Source: Bradyrhizobium sp. WSM1417 (GTDB lineage Bacteria > Pseudomonadota > Alphaproteobacteria > Rhizobiales > Xanthobacteraceae). Taken from it: DNA of 64,000 nt. The number at the start of each line of letters is the position of its first letter. Positions within the stretch are counted from its first letter, which is position 1. Shown here piece after piece: positions 14,932-23,955 of this stretch. Where the stretch lies: the NCBI RefSeq assembly GCF_000515415.1, contig NZ_KI911783.1:6745831-6809830 (forward strand). The letters are read 5' to 3'. The translations under genes were made by a program, and so were the position numbers. Below the pieces are notes generated by a model. That model had not been told where the DNA came from, made no database searches, and saw only the letters and a list, made by a program, of their open reading frames with translations.

Positions 14932-17336
14932 CCATCATGCCTCTGACACATCGTTCAACGAACTGGTTCCGTGACGCGCCATTACTGGCCATCACCATCG
15001 TGGTCGTCGCCATCATGGGACTGGGGCTCCTCGCCGGCGGTGCCTGGCTCGCGGCGCTCGGTGGCTCCGTCTATTATCTGATCGCGGGCATCATGCTTCT
15101 GCTCACGAGCTGGCTGCTCGCGCGCCGTCGCGCCGAGGCGCTCTGGATCTATGCGGCGCTGCTGGGCGGGACGATGGCCTGGGCAATCTGGGAAGTGGGT
15201 CTCGATTTCTGGTCGCTGGCGCCGCGCGGCGACGTGCTCGTGCCGCTTGGCCTTTGGCTGATGCTGCCCTTCATTGCCTCCCGCCTGACACCCCGTTTGC
15301 GCGCGGCGCGATGGGCGCTCGGCCTTGTGTTGGTCGCCGCAGCCATCGTCGTCGGCATGTCCCTGACGAGCGATCGCCGCGATCTAGCCGGCACGATACC
15401 TGAGGGCGAAACAACCGGGGCCATTGCGGCTCCCAAAGCAGACCAGCCCGCTGCCGGGCAGAACTGGACGGCCTACGGCGGCAGCGGCTTCGGTACGCGC
15501 TTCTCGTCCCTGAGCCAGATCACCAAGGACAACGTCAAGGACCTCAAGCTCGCCTGGGAATTCCGCACCGGCGACCACAAGGGCCCGGACGATCCCGACG
15601 AGATCACCAACCAGGCGACGCCGCTCAAGGTGGGCGATCTCCTCTACACCTGTTCGCCGCACCAGATCGTGTTCGCTCTCGAAGCCGCGACCGGAAAATT
15701 GCGCTGGAAGTTCGACCCGCAGATCCAGCACAACAAGGCGTTCCAGCACATGACCTGCCGCGGCGTGTCCTATCACGCGACCAAACCCGGCGCCGTGACT
15801 GCCGACGGCACGCCGGCGCCGAGCGATTGTGCGGGGCGCATTTTCATACCGACCAACGACGGACGGATGTTCGCGCTCGATGCGCAGAGCGGCGTGCCTT
15901 GCCAGAGTTTCGGCAACCAGGGACAGATCGATCTCAAGCAAGGCAGCGAGATCCAGACACTCGGCTTCTACGAGGGCACCTCGCCGCCCGTCGTCACGGA
16001 CAAGGTTCTGATCGTCGGCGGAGCGGTGATCGACAACTATTCCGATCGCGTGCCGTCGGGCGTGATCCGCGGCTTCGACATCTATTCAGGACGGCTGATC
16101 TGGGCGTTCGATGCCGGCAATTCCGATCCGAACGAAATGCCCTCGGCCTCGCATCATTTTACGGCTGGCTCACCCAATTCGTGGAGCATTTCGGCGGTCG
16201 ACGAGAAGCTCGGACTCGTCTACGTGCCGCTCGGCTCGAGCTCTCCGGATATCTGGGGCGGCGGCCGTTCGCCCGAGAACGAGCGCTACGATTCGGCATT
16301 GATTGCGCTCGATGTCTCGACCGGAAAACTGCGTTGGTCGTTCCAGAACGTGCACCACGATCTCTGGGACATGGATATGCCGTCGCAGCCCAGTCTGGTC
16401 GATTTGCGCTCTAACGGCGGCGTGACGCCTGCAATCTACATCCCGGCAAAGACCGGCGACATCTTCGTGCTCGACCGCCGCGACGGGCGTCAGCTGGTGC
16501 CCGCACCGGAGAGGCCGGTGCCGCAGGGCGCCGCGAAGGGAGACCGGCTGTCGCCGACCCAGCCATTTTCGGAATTGAGCTTCCGCCCCTCCGGCATGCT
16601 GACGGACGCGCAGATGTGGGGCAGCACGATGTTCGACCAGCTCGCCTGCCGGATCAAGTTCAAGCGCCTGCGCTATGAGGGGCCGTTCACGCCGCCGTCT
16701 GAACAAGGCACGCTGGTGTTTCCCGGAGACTTCGGCATGTTCGAATGGGGCGGCATTGCCGTCGATCCGCAGCGCCAGATCGCGATCGCGAATCCCCAAT
16801 CGATTCCCTTCATCTCGCGCCTGGTGCCGCGCGGGAAGGACAATCCGGCCGCGCCGAATGCGGCGCATCCTCCGGGAACCGAGCTCGGCGTGCAGCCGAT
16901 GTACGGCGCCCCCTATGGCGTCGACCTCGGCATTTTCCTCTCACCGCTCGGCATCCCCTGCCTTGCCCCGCCATGGGGCAACATCGCAGCGATCGATCTC
17001 AAAACGCACAAGGTGGTCTGGCAGCACCGCATCGGCACGATCCGCGATCAGGCCCCGCTGCCGCTGCCATTCAAGCTCGGCGTTCCCATGCTGGGCGGTC
17101 CGATCGTCACCGCGGGCGGCGTCATCTTCATCACGGGAACGATGGATGATTACATCCGCGCGTTCGACGTTCGCGATGGTAAACAGCTTTGGCAGGACCG
17201 CCTTCCTGCCGGGGGCCAGTCGACGCCGATGACCTATGAGGCCGGCGGCAAGCAATATGTCGTCACGGTCGACGGCGGCCACGGCTCGTTCGGAACTAAA
17301 CTCGGCGATTACGTGCGGGCCTACGCACTGCCGTGA
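14928..17336 (+). CDS. Membrane-bound PQQ dehydrogenase, glucose/quinate family (802 aa)
   Basis: Five N-terminal membrane helices (about residues 15-150) anchor a periplasmic quinoprotein domain. Family signatures: WTAYGGSGFGTRFSSLSQIT, QHMTCRGVSYH, PSGVIRGFDIYSGRLIW, and the catalytic region VHHDLWDMDMPSQP. These enzymes oxidise sugars or cyclitols at the outer face and reduce ubiquinone directly. Which sugar is used cannot be read from the sequence. GTG 14928 overlaps the previous stop (GTGA); ATG 14937 is possible. Its 3' end overlaps the convergent SDR-fusion gene by 41 bp. Last gene of the cluster. Confidence 0.9.
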   Translation: MTIMPLTHRSTNWFRDAPLLAITIVVVAIMGLGLLAGGAWLAALGGSVYYLIAGIMLLLTSWLLARRRAEALWIYAALLGGTMAWAIWEVGLDFWSLAPRGDVLVPLGLWLMLPFIASRLTPRLRAARWALGLVLVAAAIVVGMSLTSDRRDLAGTIPEGETTGAIAAPKADQPAAGQNWTAYGGSGFGTRFSSLSQITKDNVKDLKLAWEFRTGDHKGPDDPDEITNQATPLKVGDLLYTCSPHQIVFALEAATGKLRWKFDPQIQHNKAFQHMTCRGVSYHATKPGAVTADGTPAPSDCAGRIFIPTNDGRMFALDAQSGVPCQSFGNQGQIDLKQGSEIQTLGFYEGTSPPVVTDKVLIVGGAVIDNYSDRVPSGVIRGFDIYSGRLIWAFDAGNSDPNEMPSASHHFTAGSPNSWSISAVDEKLGLVYVPLGSSSPDIWGGGRSPENERYDSALIALDVSTGKLRWSFQNVHHDLWDMDMPSQPSLVDLRSNGGVTPAIYIPAKTGDIFVLDRRDGRQLVPAPERPVPQGAAKGDRLSPTQPFSELSFRPSGMLTDAQMWGSTMFDQLACRIKFKRLRYEGPFTPPSEQGTLVFPGDFGMFEWGGIAVDPQRQIAIANPQSIPFISRLVPRGKDNPAAPNAAHPPGTELGVQPMYGAPYGVDLGIFLSPLGIPCLAPPWGNIAAIDLKTHKVVWQHRIGTIRDQAPLPLPFKLGVPMLGGPIVTAGGVIFITGTMDDYIRAFDVRDGKQLWQDRLPAGGQSTPMTYEAGGKQYVVTVDGGHGSFGTKLGDYVRAYALP

Positions 17337-19122
17337 TCTGCTTCGGCACGACTTGTTTGTGCTTGGCGACGCCTTGTCCCGATCTGCCAGCGCGACGCGC
17401 AACTGCTGACGCCAGGAGAGCCACGCCCGCAGCTAGTCCCAGTACCGCGAGCCCCTGACTGATGACATCGGCAGGTGGAAGCTGCTTGCGGGACAGCCAA
17501 CCGCCATCGATCGACGTGCCCTGCGGACCAGCTTCGATCATGGTGCCCTCGCTGCTCTTCGCCGGGCGCGCGCGCGACAGCAGATAGCGGAAGGCAGCTC
17601 CCACGATGTTCTCGGTGATCTGCGGAGCCATCGCGTAGGCAATTTGGCCGGCACGGGCCGGCCAGCCCACGGCGACCTCGTCCCGCGGTGCGCGAACGAG
17701 GCTCACAAACGTCTCGGCAACGTCCTCCGACTGATACAGCAGCGGACCGGGATCAAGCGTTCGGCCGGACATGTTGGCACCGTGGACGAAGCCCGGCGTG
17801 TCGACCATGGCCGGGAATACGCCGCAGACATGAATGTTGCGGTGAGCCCCGAGCTCCTGGCGCAGGCTCGCGGTGAAGCCCCGAAGGCCGAATTTGCTGG
17901 CTGTATAGGCCGCAGCAAAAGGCGTCGGCGCCCAGCCGCCGAGCGAGATGTTGTTGATTAGGATACCGCGGTTCTGGCGCAGGAAGATCGGAAGCACCGC
18001 GAAAGCGCCATGCATGGTGCCGAGGAGATTGACCTCGATCGTTCGGCGATGAAGCGCGATATCCGCGTCCTGATAGGCACCGAAAACGCCGGTACCTGCG
18101 TTGTTGATCCAGACGTCGATGCCACCCAACGCGTCTTCGGCCTCTCGGGCCAGCCGCTGCACCGCCTCGGCATCGGTGACATCGGTCGGGATCGCCAATG
18201 CGCGGCCTCCGACCGCCTCGCATTCCGCAGCAAGGCTCGTCAGGACTTCAGCACGACGTGCCGCCAGAACCACGCTTGCGCCCTTGCCCGCGAAGGCCAG
18301 CGCCGCAGCACGCCCGATTCCGCTCGACGCTCCGGTTATGACGACGCGCGTGCCAATCATTTGCCGCGGCTCAGATCCTGAGGCGCCCGCGGGAAGCAGC
18401 CAGTGCAGGGATCGCCGGAGGCGCTCGGTTCCCTCCGCTTCAAACCAGTCGCCATGCGCGAAAATCACCCGCTCCGGAGACAGCCGTATCAGCCGCTCGG
18501 CCGCGGACCGCACCGAACGGCCGCCGAGGCGCAGCAGCAGTCGCAGATAGACCGGCGCCATTCCGTGCGGCTTGGAAATGCCGAGGAGGTTTGCCGCCGC
18601 CTCGTTTGGCGCGCTGAGATCATGGGGATCGAGGTTTTGCACGAGATCCGTCAGGATCAATGTCCGGCTGCGCTTGTCGAACAGCTCGATCTCGGAGAAC
18701 ATCGGAGCGTCCACCGAGACGGCTTCGAGGTCGGCCCTCCATTCCTCCGGCGTCGTATTTCCCAGTTCGCGGTCGATGCGGATGCGTGCCGCCCGAACTT
18801 GCCTGCGTGCCGCAAGGCCGCGCGCCGCGAAAGTCGTGACCTGCGGCAGCTCCTTCTGCCAGTCGGACAGGAACATCCAGTGCGCGATATTCGGCGCGAG
18901 CAAGTACCTTATCGGTCCTAGCCGTTCCAGCTCACCGCGGAGAGCCGGCGAATATCTCACCGGCGAATGCAGCACGAGATCGCCGTTCGAGAGCCGAATG
19001 ACGGTCATACGCACCGGAAGCTTCAGACCGGCAGCACTGATCGGTGCGTCGTCCACGACCCAGATATCGTCCGTCACGCGCGACAGACGGGCGGTCGACA
19101 AGGTGGCGTCGGAACTTTGCAT
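17296..19122 (-). CDS. DUF4336 - short-chain dehydrogenase fusion with C-terminal membrane helix (608 aa)
   Basis: Residues 1-250 match DUF4336, a metallo-hydrolase-like domain (APNIAHWMFLSDWQ; EELFDKRSRTLILTDL-type strand; VIFAHGDWF). From Met255 a complete classical SDR begins (VVITGASSGIG at 261-270), with NNAG, an ISLGG serine region and the YTASK catalytic motif. The last 60 residues contain a membrane helix (VISQGLAVLGLAAGVALLAS) and a basic tail. The SDR starts at a Met exactly where a free-standing enzyme would, so two genes appear joined in frame. ATG 19122 has GGAAG upstream and a possible EcfG promoter at 19152-19176. Confidence 0.85.
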   Translation of the reverse strand: MQSSDATLSTARLSRVTDDIWVVDDAPISAAGLKLPVRMTVIRLSNGDLVLHSPVRYSPALRGELERLGPIRYLLAPNIAHWMFLSDWQKELPQVTTFAARGLAARRQVRAARIRIDRELGNTTPEEWRADLEAVSVDAPMFSEIELFDKRSRTLILTDLVQNLDPHDLSAPNEAAANLLGISKPHGMAPVYLRLLLRLGGRSVRSAAERLIRLSPERVIFAHGDWFEAEGTERLRRSLHWLLPAGASGSEPRQMIGTRVVITGASSGIGRAAALAFAGKGASVVLAARRAEVLTSLAAECEAVGGRALAIPTDVTDAEAVQRLAREAEDALGGIDVWINNAGTGVFGAYQDADIALHRRTIEVNLLGTMHGAFAVLPIFLRQNRGILINNISLGGWAPTPFAAAYTASKFGLRGFTASLRQELGAHRNIHVCGVFPAMVDTPGFVHGANMSGRTLDPGPLLYQSEDVAETFVSLVRAPRDEVAVGWPARAGQIAYAMAPQITENIVGAAFRYLLSRARPAKSSEGTMIEAGPQGTSIDGGWLSRKQLPPADVISQGLAVLGLAAGVALLASAVARRAGRSGQGVAKHKQVVPKQITAVRRPARNRRV

Positions 19123-19151
19123 GAGCGTCTTCCATTACAAGGCGCTTGCTC

Positions 19152-19176
19152 AAGCTTCGGGAGCGACGCTCGTTCC
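19152..19176 (-). promoter_or_regulatory. Possible EcfG-type promoter for the DUF4336-SDR gene
   Basis: On the minus strand GGAAC (19176-19172), 16 bp, GCTT (19155-19152). The GGAAC-N18-TT spacing holds, but the -10 has two mismatches to CGTT. Confidence 0.35.
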
Positions 19177-19179
19177 TCG

Positions 19180-19581
19180 CTAGGACGCCCGAGCCTGCTT
19201 GCCAGCGTTGCGTCGGCGACGGCGCGCTGCGAGTCGTCCTCGGCCCCTCTCCGCCGGAATATGCCGCTGGATCGCCGGTGCGAGCTCCGGCTCTGAGGGA
19301 GGTTGTTGGGCGGCAATCGGCGGTTGGTCCGGACGAGCTTCCATGAGATCAAGCACGGCGCGGCCCTTGGCCGTGATGCGCCACCCGCCATTTGTCCGGT
19401 CGATCAGCCCTTGCGAAAAGATGTCCAGGCCCGGCACCCGTCCGGCGAGCCGCCGGGTGCGCTCGGTCCAGTCGCGACCGCTGGTCGCCAGAATGGCCAT
19501 ATCCCGCTTGAGATCCTCCATGGCGGCGAACCCATCCGGATAGCTCACCAGGATCTTGAGGACCGTCACGTGGAAATTCAC
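19180..19581 (-). CDS. Small winged-helix-like protein (133 aa)
   Basis: The first 85 residues (FHVTVLKILVSYPDGFAA, then DLKRDMAILATSG, and a wing-like GLIDRTNGGWRITAKGRAVLD) look like a winged helix of the marR/padR type, but no precise family is recognised. The C-terminus is proline-rich then strongly basic (RGRLAARRRRRNAGK), which suggests nucleic-acid binding. Start uncertain: I took the GTG at 19581 (VNFHVTVL), just after the stop of the upstream 64-aa gene; an open frame reaches back to 19671. The gene ends 4 bp before the possible promoter of the SDR fusion. Confidence 0.6.
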   Translation of the reverse strand: MNFHVTVLKILVSYPDGFAAMEDLKRDMAILATSGRDWTERTRRLAGRVPGLDIFSQGLIDRTNGGWRITAKGRAVLDLMEARPDQPPIAAQQPPSEPELAPAIQRHIPAERGRGRLAARRRRRNAGKQARAS

Positions 19582-19603
19582 CCCCGCCCCCACATGACCA
19601 TCG

Positions 19604-19798
19604 TCACATCGTCTGGATTTCTGAGAGAGCATTGCGGGCCGCTTGTTTGAGGCGATCTGCAGAGATGTCACCCCTGCTTGCAGTCTCCAGAAGCTTCGAG
19701 GCTACGCGGGTCCTGGCGCCGATCTCACAGCGTGGAACACCCTCACACACCTCGTCGAGAACGGTGCGCAACAACGCCTTGGTCGCGGTATCGATCAT
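19604..19798 (-). CDS. Small helical protein (64 aa), paralogue of the gene at 59880
   Basis: MIDTATKALLRTVLDEVCEG... is predicted all-helical. It aligns with the 69-aa protein at 59880-60089: LRTVLDEVCEGVP against MDVVLEETCRQLP, and KLLETASRGDISADRLKQAARNALSEI against ERLIEAARSGHTTLGELGIIARHALAEL. Both keep the central Cys, an E-x-A-x-x-G turn and the final A-R-x-A-L-x-E-I/L. Short proteins of this type recur in Bradyrhizobium; the function is unknown. It precedes the winged-helix-like gene by 22 bp. Confidence 0.65.
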   Translation of the reverse strand: MIDTATKALLRTVLDEVCEGVPRCEIGARTRVASKLLETASRGDISADRLKQAARNALSEIQTM

Positions 19799-20049
19799 GG
19801 AAAGCCCCAGCGGAAAGCTTCACGGTAGGGCAATCGCTCCGGCCAGGGATTCAACATTGTTAATGATCTGAAAATTTCGCTGCCAGTGATCGGTCAGTAT
19901 TGCTCCCTGTTGCGTGGCGAAAGAGCATCAGCAGGCAACAAATTAAAGTTGCATCTCCTGTCGTCACAATTACGGCCATCCGATCACGATTGTGATCCCT
20001 TGTACTCCATCATGACGGCTGCGTTTATCGTTGCGGATTGGAGGTTGCT
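19799..20049 (+). other. AT-richer intergenic region upstream of the autotransporter
   Basis: No convincing gene. The base composition is visibly more AT-rich than the surroundings. It contains a perfect inverted repeat GATCAC-GATT-GTGATC at 19982-19997, which could be an operator; open frames here have no ribosome site. Confidence 0.4.
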
Positions 20050-22794
20050 TTGGACCCGGATCGACTTCTCTTCATCCGACCGCGCCGCGATACCTCGCCA
20101 GCACGCGCCACGTGCAGACATCTCTCATCAGGATTGTTAGCAGCGATTGCGCTTGTCACTGCAGCACCGGTTTCGACACACGCTCAGACAAACTGGACCG
20201 GGGCATTCTCCAATGGCTGGTTTAACCCTCTAAACTGGAGCGCCGGTGTTCCGAACACAGCGACCAGCGCAAACATTGACACGGTGATCCCAAATTCGAC
20301 GGAAGTCAGGGGACCGGGAGCAACAGCACTAAACCTTGCGGTCGGTCAAAATGGCACAGGAATGCTCGTCATCCGAAACGGCGGAACATTGACCGATATA
20401 GGCGGCTTTATTGGTAATTTGCCAGGTTCGCAGGGTACCGTGACCGTTTCCGACGCCGGCTCCACATGGACGAACATTGGCAACCTCGTGGTTGGCGGTT
20501 TGGGCACGGGCGCGCTCACCGTCGAAAGCGGCGGTACCGTGAACAGTTTCGGCGGCGTCTCCGTCGGATTGTCTACCAACTCGTCTGGGACAGTGACGGT
20601 TACCGGCGCGGGCTCCAGTTTGAACATCACTGGAGGCGGCGGCTTCAATATCGGCAGTTTTGGCACGGGCACGCTCACGATCACAAGCGGTGGAACGGTC
20701 ATCAATAACACTGCGTTCACTGCCAACATTGGTAGCGATGCAGGCTCGCTCGGTACGATAAGGGTGGCAGGCGCGGGCTCTATCTGGAGCAACAGTTCGG
20801 GCGTGAACGTCGGCAATTCGGGCACCGGCACGCTTACGCTTGCGGAAGGCGGCGTCGTTACCGCGCCTACTGTCGTGATCGCGGCAAATGCAGGTGCGAC
20901 TGGAACGCTCAACATCGGCGCGGGCGCGAGCGCCCCGGCGGCTGCTGCCGGCACGCTCAACACCCCGAGCGTGGCATTTGGCGCCGGCGCCGGCACAATC
21001 AACTTCAATCATACGTCCGCCGACTATGTGTTTGCACCCACGATCAGCGGCACCGGCACCGTCAATGTGCTTGCCGGTACCACCAGGCTCACCGCTGCCA
21101 ACAGCTATTTCGGCGCCACGAACGTCAACGCGGGCACGTTGGAAGCCGGCGGGGTGAATACGTTCAGCCCAAATTCGGCAGTAGCGGTGGCCTCAGCCGG
21201 AACGCTCGATCTCAACGGCTTCAATCAGACCGTACTCAGCCTCACCAACCGCGGTCTGGTGAGCATGGGTACGAGCACTGCGCCAGGCACGGTCTTGACG
21301 ACGAACGGCTACATCGGGATTGGCGGAACGATCGCGATGAACACATTGCTTGGCGCTGACGGTTCGCCGTCGGATAGGCTCGTCATCAATGGCGGGAGCG
21401 CGACCGGCAATTCCTTTTTGCGCATCACCAATGTCGGCGGCCGCGGCGCCGAGACGGTGGCAAACGGCATTGCAGTGGTGCAGGCAGTTAACGGCGGCAC
21501 TACGGCGCAAGGTGCCTTCGCGCTTGCCGGCGAGGTGCGCGGTGGCGCCTTTGACTATTTTCTCTTCCGTGGTGGCCTCGACCCCAGCAACAGTCCCAAC
21601 GACTGGTTCCTACGATCGACCTTCACCGTGGGGCGGCCGATCGAGCCACCGATCGAGCCACCCCCAATCCTGCCGCCCGAGCCGCCGGTGACAGGGCCGC
21701 TGCCGCCGGGCGTCTATCCAATTATTGGGCCGGAGATCGCGACCTATGGCGTGGTCCAGCCGATCGCCCGGCAATTGGGGATGACGACGCTTGGCACTTT
21801 GCATGAACGCACCGGCGATACTTCGCCGACCGCAAACACGGACACGCCGTGCCCAACCGGTGGCAACACGTGGGACAGGATACCGCGTAGGGCCCCGGTC
21901 AAGGCGTCGACCGATTGCCTGAACGCCGGCTGGGGACCTTCGGTCTGGGGCCGGTTCCTGGGCCAGCAGATCGACAACCACTACAAGGCGTTTGCTGATC
22001 CGCGCACCTCCGGCCAGGTGCTCGGCTTTCAGAGCGGCATCGATCTGTGGCGAGGCGAATGGATACCGGGCCATCGCGATGCCGGAGGCATTTATGTCGG
22101 ATATGCCAATGCCAATGTCGATGTGAGCGGCCTCGTCACTAACGAAGCAGCGACCGGCTACGTGCTCCGTCACACCGGCGGTCTCAATCTCAATGCATGG
22201 TCGGGCGGCGCTTACTGGACGCATTACGGCCCGAATGACTGGTACCTCGACGCAGTGGCGCAGGCGACGCGCTATGAAGGCGCAGCCTCCACGCAATTCG
22301 CCAGCCTTTCAACCACCGGTTTTGGCTTCCTCTCGTCGCTGGAGACGGGCTATCCGATCCGGCTGCCGATGTTTGGACCGGGCTTCGCGCTGGAGCCGCA
22401 GGCGCAGATCGTCTGGCAACATGTCTCATTCGACGACGCCAATGACGGTCTGGGTGCGGTCGCACTGGGTACAACGTCGGGCACCAGCGGGCGGATCGGG
22501 CTGCGCGGCCGATGGACCATCGTCAGTGACAGCGGCCAGGTGTGGCAACCTTATGTGCGCGCCAATCTGTGGCGCGATTGGGCGGCGCAGGCGACGACGA
22601 CGTTTTCCGGTGTCGATCTGGTGCCCTTGCTTGAGCAGGCCACGCGCCTGCAACTGGGAGGTGGGGTGAGTGTGAGGATGAACGCCAACGTCAGCTTCTA
22701 CGCCAATGCCGACTACCAGTTCGCTGTCAGCGATACCGACGGAGGCAGGCGCGACGGCGTGCGCGGAGCGGCCGGTATGCGATATGCGTGGTGA
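20050..22794 (+). CDS. Autotransporter with T5SS/PEP-CTERM-type passenger repeats (914 aa)
   Basis: An extended signal region ends near THAQTNWTG. The passenger (about residues 50-300) is built of 40-45-residue repeats of the form GTVTVSDAGSTWTNIGN, G-x-G-T-G-x-L-T-V-x-x-G-G-T-V, which fold as a beta-helix. A second part has the TNVNAGTLEAGG and GTLDLNGFNQTV strands typical of autotransporters. A proline-rich linker (IEPPIEPPPILPPEPP) precedes a C-terminal 12-strand beta-barrel of about 290 residues ending in Trp. I chose TTG 20050 because TTGGAGG (20038-20044) stands 5 nt upstream. The passenger uses more A/T than neighbouring genes, consistent with transfer or fast evolution. Confidence 0.88.
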   Translation: MDPDRLLFIRPRRDTSPARATCRHLSSGLLAAIALVTAAPVSTHAQTNWTGAFSNGWFNPLNWSAGVPNTATSANIDTVIPNSTEVRGPGATALNLAVGQNGTGMLVIRNGGTLTDIGGFIGNLPGSQGTVTVSDAGSTWTNIGNLVVGGLGTGALTVESGGTVNSFGGVSVGLSTNSSGTVTVTGAGSSLNITGGGGFNIGSFGTGTLTITSGGTVINNTAFTANIGSDAGSLGTIRVAGAGSIWSNSSGVNVGNSGTGTLTLAEGGVVTAPTVVIAANAGATGTLNIGAGASAPAAAAGTLNTPSVAFGAGAGTINFNHTSADYVFAPTISGTGTVNVLAGTTRLTAANSYFGATNVNAGTLEAGGVNTFSPNSAVAVASAGTLDLNGFNQTVLSLTNRGLVSMGTSTAPGTVLTTNGYIGIGGTIAMNTLLGADGSPSDRLVINGGSATGNSFLRITNVGGRGAETVANGIAVVQAVNGGTTAQGAFALAGEVRGGAFDYFLFRGGLDPSNSPNDWFLRSTFTVGRPIEPPIEPPPILPPEPPVTGPLPPGVYPIIGPEIATYGVVQPIARQLGMTTLGTLHERTGDTSPTANTDTPCPTGGNTWDRIPRRAPVKASTDCLNAGWGPSVWGRFLGQQIDNHYKAFADPRTSGQVLGFQSGIDLWRGEWIPGHRDAGGIYVGYANANVDVSGLVTNEAATGYVLRHTGGLNLNAWSGGAYWTHYGPNDWYLDAVAQATRYEGAASTQFASLSTTGFGFLSSLETGYPIRLPMFGPGFALEPQAQIVWQHVSFDDANDGLGAVALGTTSGTSGRIGLRGRWTIVSDSGQVWQPYVRANLWRDWAAQATTTFSGVDLVPLLEQATRLQLGGGVSVRMNANVSFYANADYQFAVSDTDGGRRDGVRGAAGMRYAW

Positions 22795-22881
22795 AGCACA
22801 CCTCCTGCACAAAAATCAGAAACCATGCAGCAAACCGGATCAACCGTTCCGGCTCTGTACAACCCTAAACTACTGAAGGGA

Positions 22882-22957
<76 letters not shown>

Positions 22958-23081
22958 GAAAGGCGGTTAAAAGCCTTGCGAGGCCGGTCGTTTAGCAAAG
23001 CGATCCGGGTCTGGCAAGCGATGGCACGTAAGTTTTCCAAGGGTATGCCAAGGCTTTGCCCACATCCCCCAAAGAAGCGAA

Positions 23082-23104
23082 AAGCCGCTGGATTCCAGCG
23101 GCTT
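23082..23104 (-). terminator. Rho-independent terminator of the LTXXQ gene
   Basis: Ten-base-pair stem AAGCCGCTGG / CCAGCGGCTT with a 3-nt loop, followed on the minus strand by TTTTCGCTTCTTT. Confidence 0.75.
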
Positions 23105-23136
23105 CGCCAAGGTTGATCGCGGCAACCCTTGCAGGC

Positions 23137-23760
23137 TCAGAGCCGACCCTCGCGGTCCCGGTCCGGGCCGCCGTCGCGGTCGAAACGGTCACGGTGGAAG
23201 TGGTCCATACCGCGCTCCATCATGCGGTCCATGCCACGCTCCATGAAGTGGCGGCGCGGGCCGTCTTCGCCGCCGCCGAACGGGCCGCCGTGGCGGGTCA
23301 GCACGGCGAGGCGCCGCTTCTGGCCATCGTCGAGGGTCTTGTAGAGCGGATCGGCGGCATCGGCGATCTTCTTCAGGGCCGCCGACGTCGCCCCCATGTC
23401 CTCGGCGCGCTGGCGCAGGCGGGCGACTGGATCCTCCGGCCTGTCGGCGTCCTTATTGGCTTCCTTGCCGGCATCGCCGGGAACGGCATTCATCCGCGCA
23501 TTGGCGCGGTCGATGCGCAGCTTGGCGAAGTCGCGCACGGCGGCCTCGACCGGCGGCCACAGCTTTTCCTGGTCGGCGTTGAGCTTCAGCCCGGCATGGA
23601 CGGCGGCGATCCGCGCGTCGACCATGGCGGCGCGGTCTTCCGGGTTCATGCGGATGTGGCGCATGTGCTCGTGCATCCACGGGCGATGATAATGGGCATA
23701 GACCGCGCCCGAGCCGGCGATGCTGAGCACGGCGATGGCGGCGATGGTGAACTTCCTCAT
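23137..23760 (-). CDS. Spy/CpxP-like LTXXQ-motif periplasmic protein (207 aa)
   Basis: Signal peptide MRKFTIAAIAVLSIAGSGAVYA, then helical repeats with LKLNADQEKLWPPVEAAVRD (the LTxxQ-type motif) and a second copy in ADPLYKTLDDGQKRRLAVL. The tail is rich in Arg, Asp, His, Met and Gly (RHFMERGMDRMMERGMDHFH), possibly metal-binding. Spy and CpxP are periplasmic chaperones or stress sensors; this is a longer rhizobial version. Start ATG 23760 with GAGGAGAG upstream; earlier in-frame codons were excluded because the signal peptide begins at this Met. Confidence 0.85.
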   Translation of the reverse strand: MRKFTIAAIAVLSIAGSGAVYAHYHRPWMHEHMRHIRMNPEDRAAMVDARIAAVHAGLKLNADQEKLWPPVEAAVRDFAKLRIDRANARMNAVPGDAGKEANKDADRPEDPVARLRQRAEDMGATSAALKKIADAADPLYKTLDDGQKRRLAVLTRHGGPFGGGEDGPRRHFMERGMDRMMERGMDHFHRDRFDRDGGPDRDREGRL

Positions 23761-23902
23761 GCGAACTCTCCTCTGGAAGGATGTTGTGAGGATGAGCGCA
23801 GCGCAGCTTACGCGCAACTTACAACTTGGACAGGGAGCGGGTTCTTTCGAAGATGTAACGCTCCTGAACCTTTATTCAGTCGCAATCGGAAATCATTCGC
23901 AA

Positions 23903-23935
23903 CAAAAAGGGCTTCCGCGCCCGGCACGGAAGCCC
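23903..23935 (-). terminator. Rho-independent terminator of the TRAP binding-protein gene
   Basis: Stem GGGCTTCCG (23909-23917) with CGGAAGCCC (23927-23935); on the minus strand the hairpin is followed by TTTTTGTT. Confidence 0.85.
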
Positions 23936-23955
23936 CCATTCATCGTCCGTTCAAA

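Noticed and set aside
20400..21000. Regular repeats inside the autotransporter considered as a CRISPR or DNA repeat array
   Set aside because: The repeats are in frame, imperfect at DNA level and encode beta-helix units; no spacers or cas genes.
22843..22856. GTTCC near 22850 as a minus-strand EcfG -35
   Set aside because: No TT pair 18-19 bp away; it is followed only by the tRNA gene on the minus strand.
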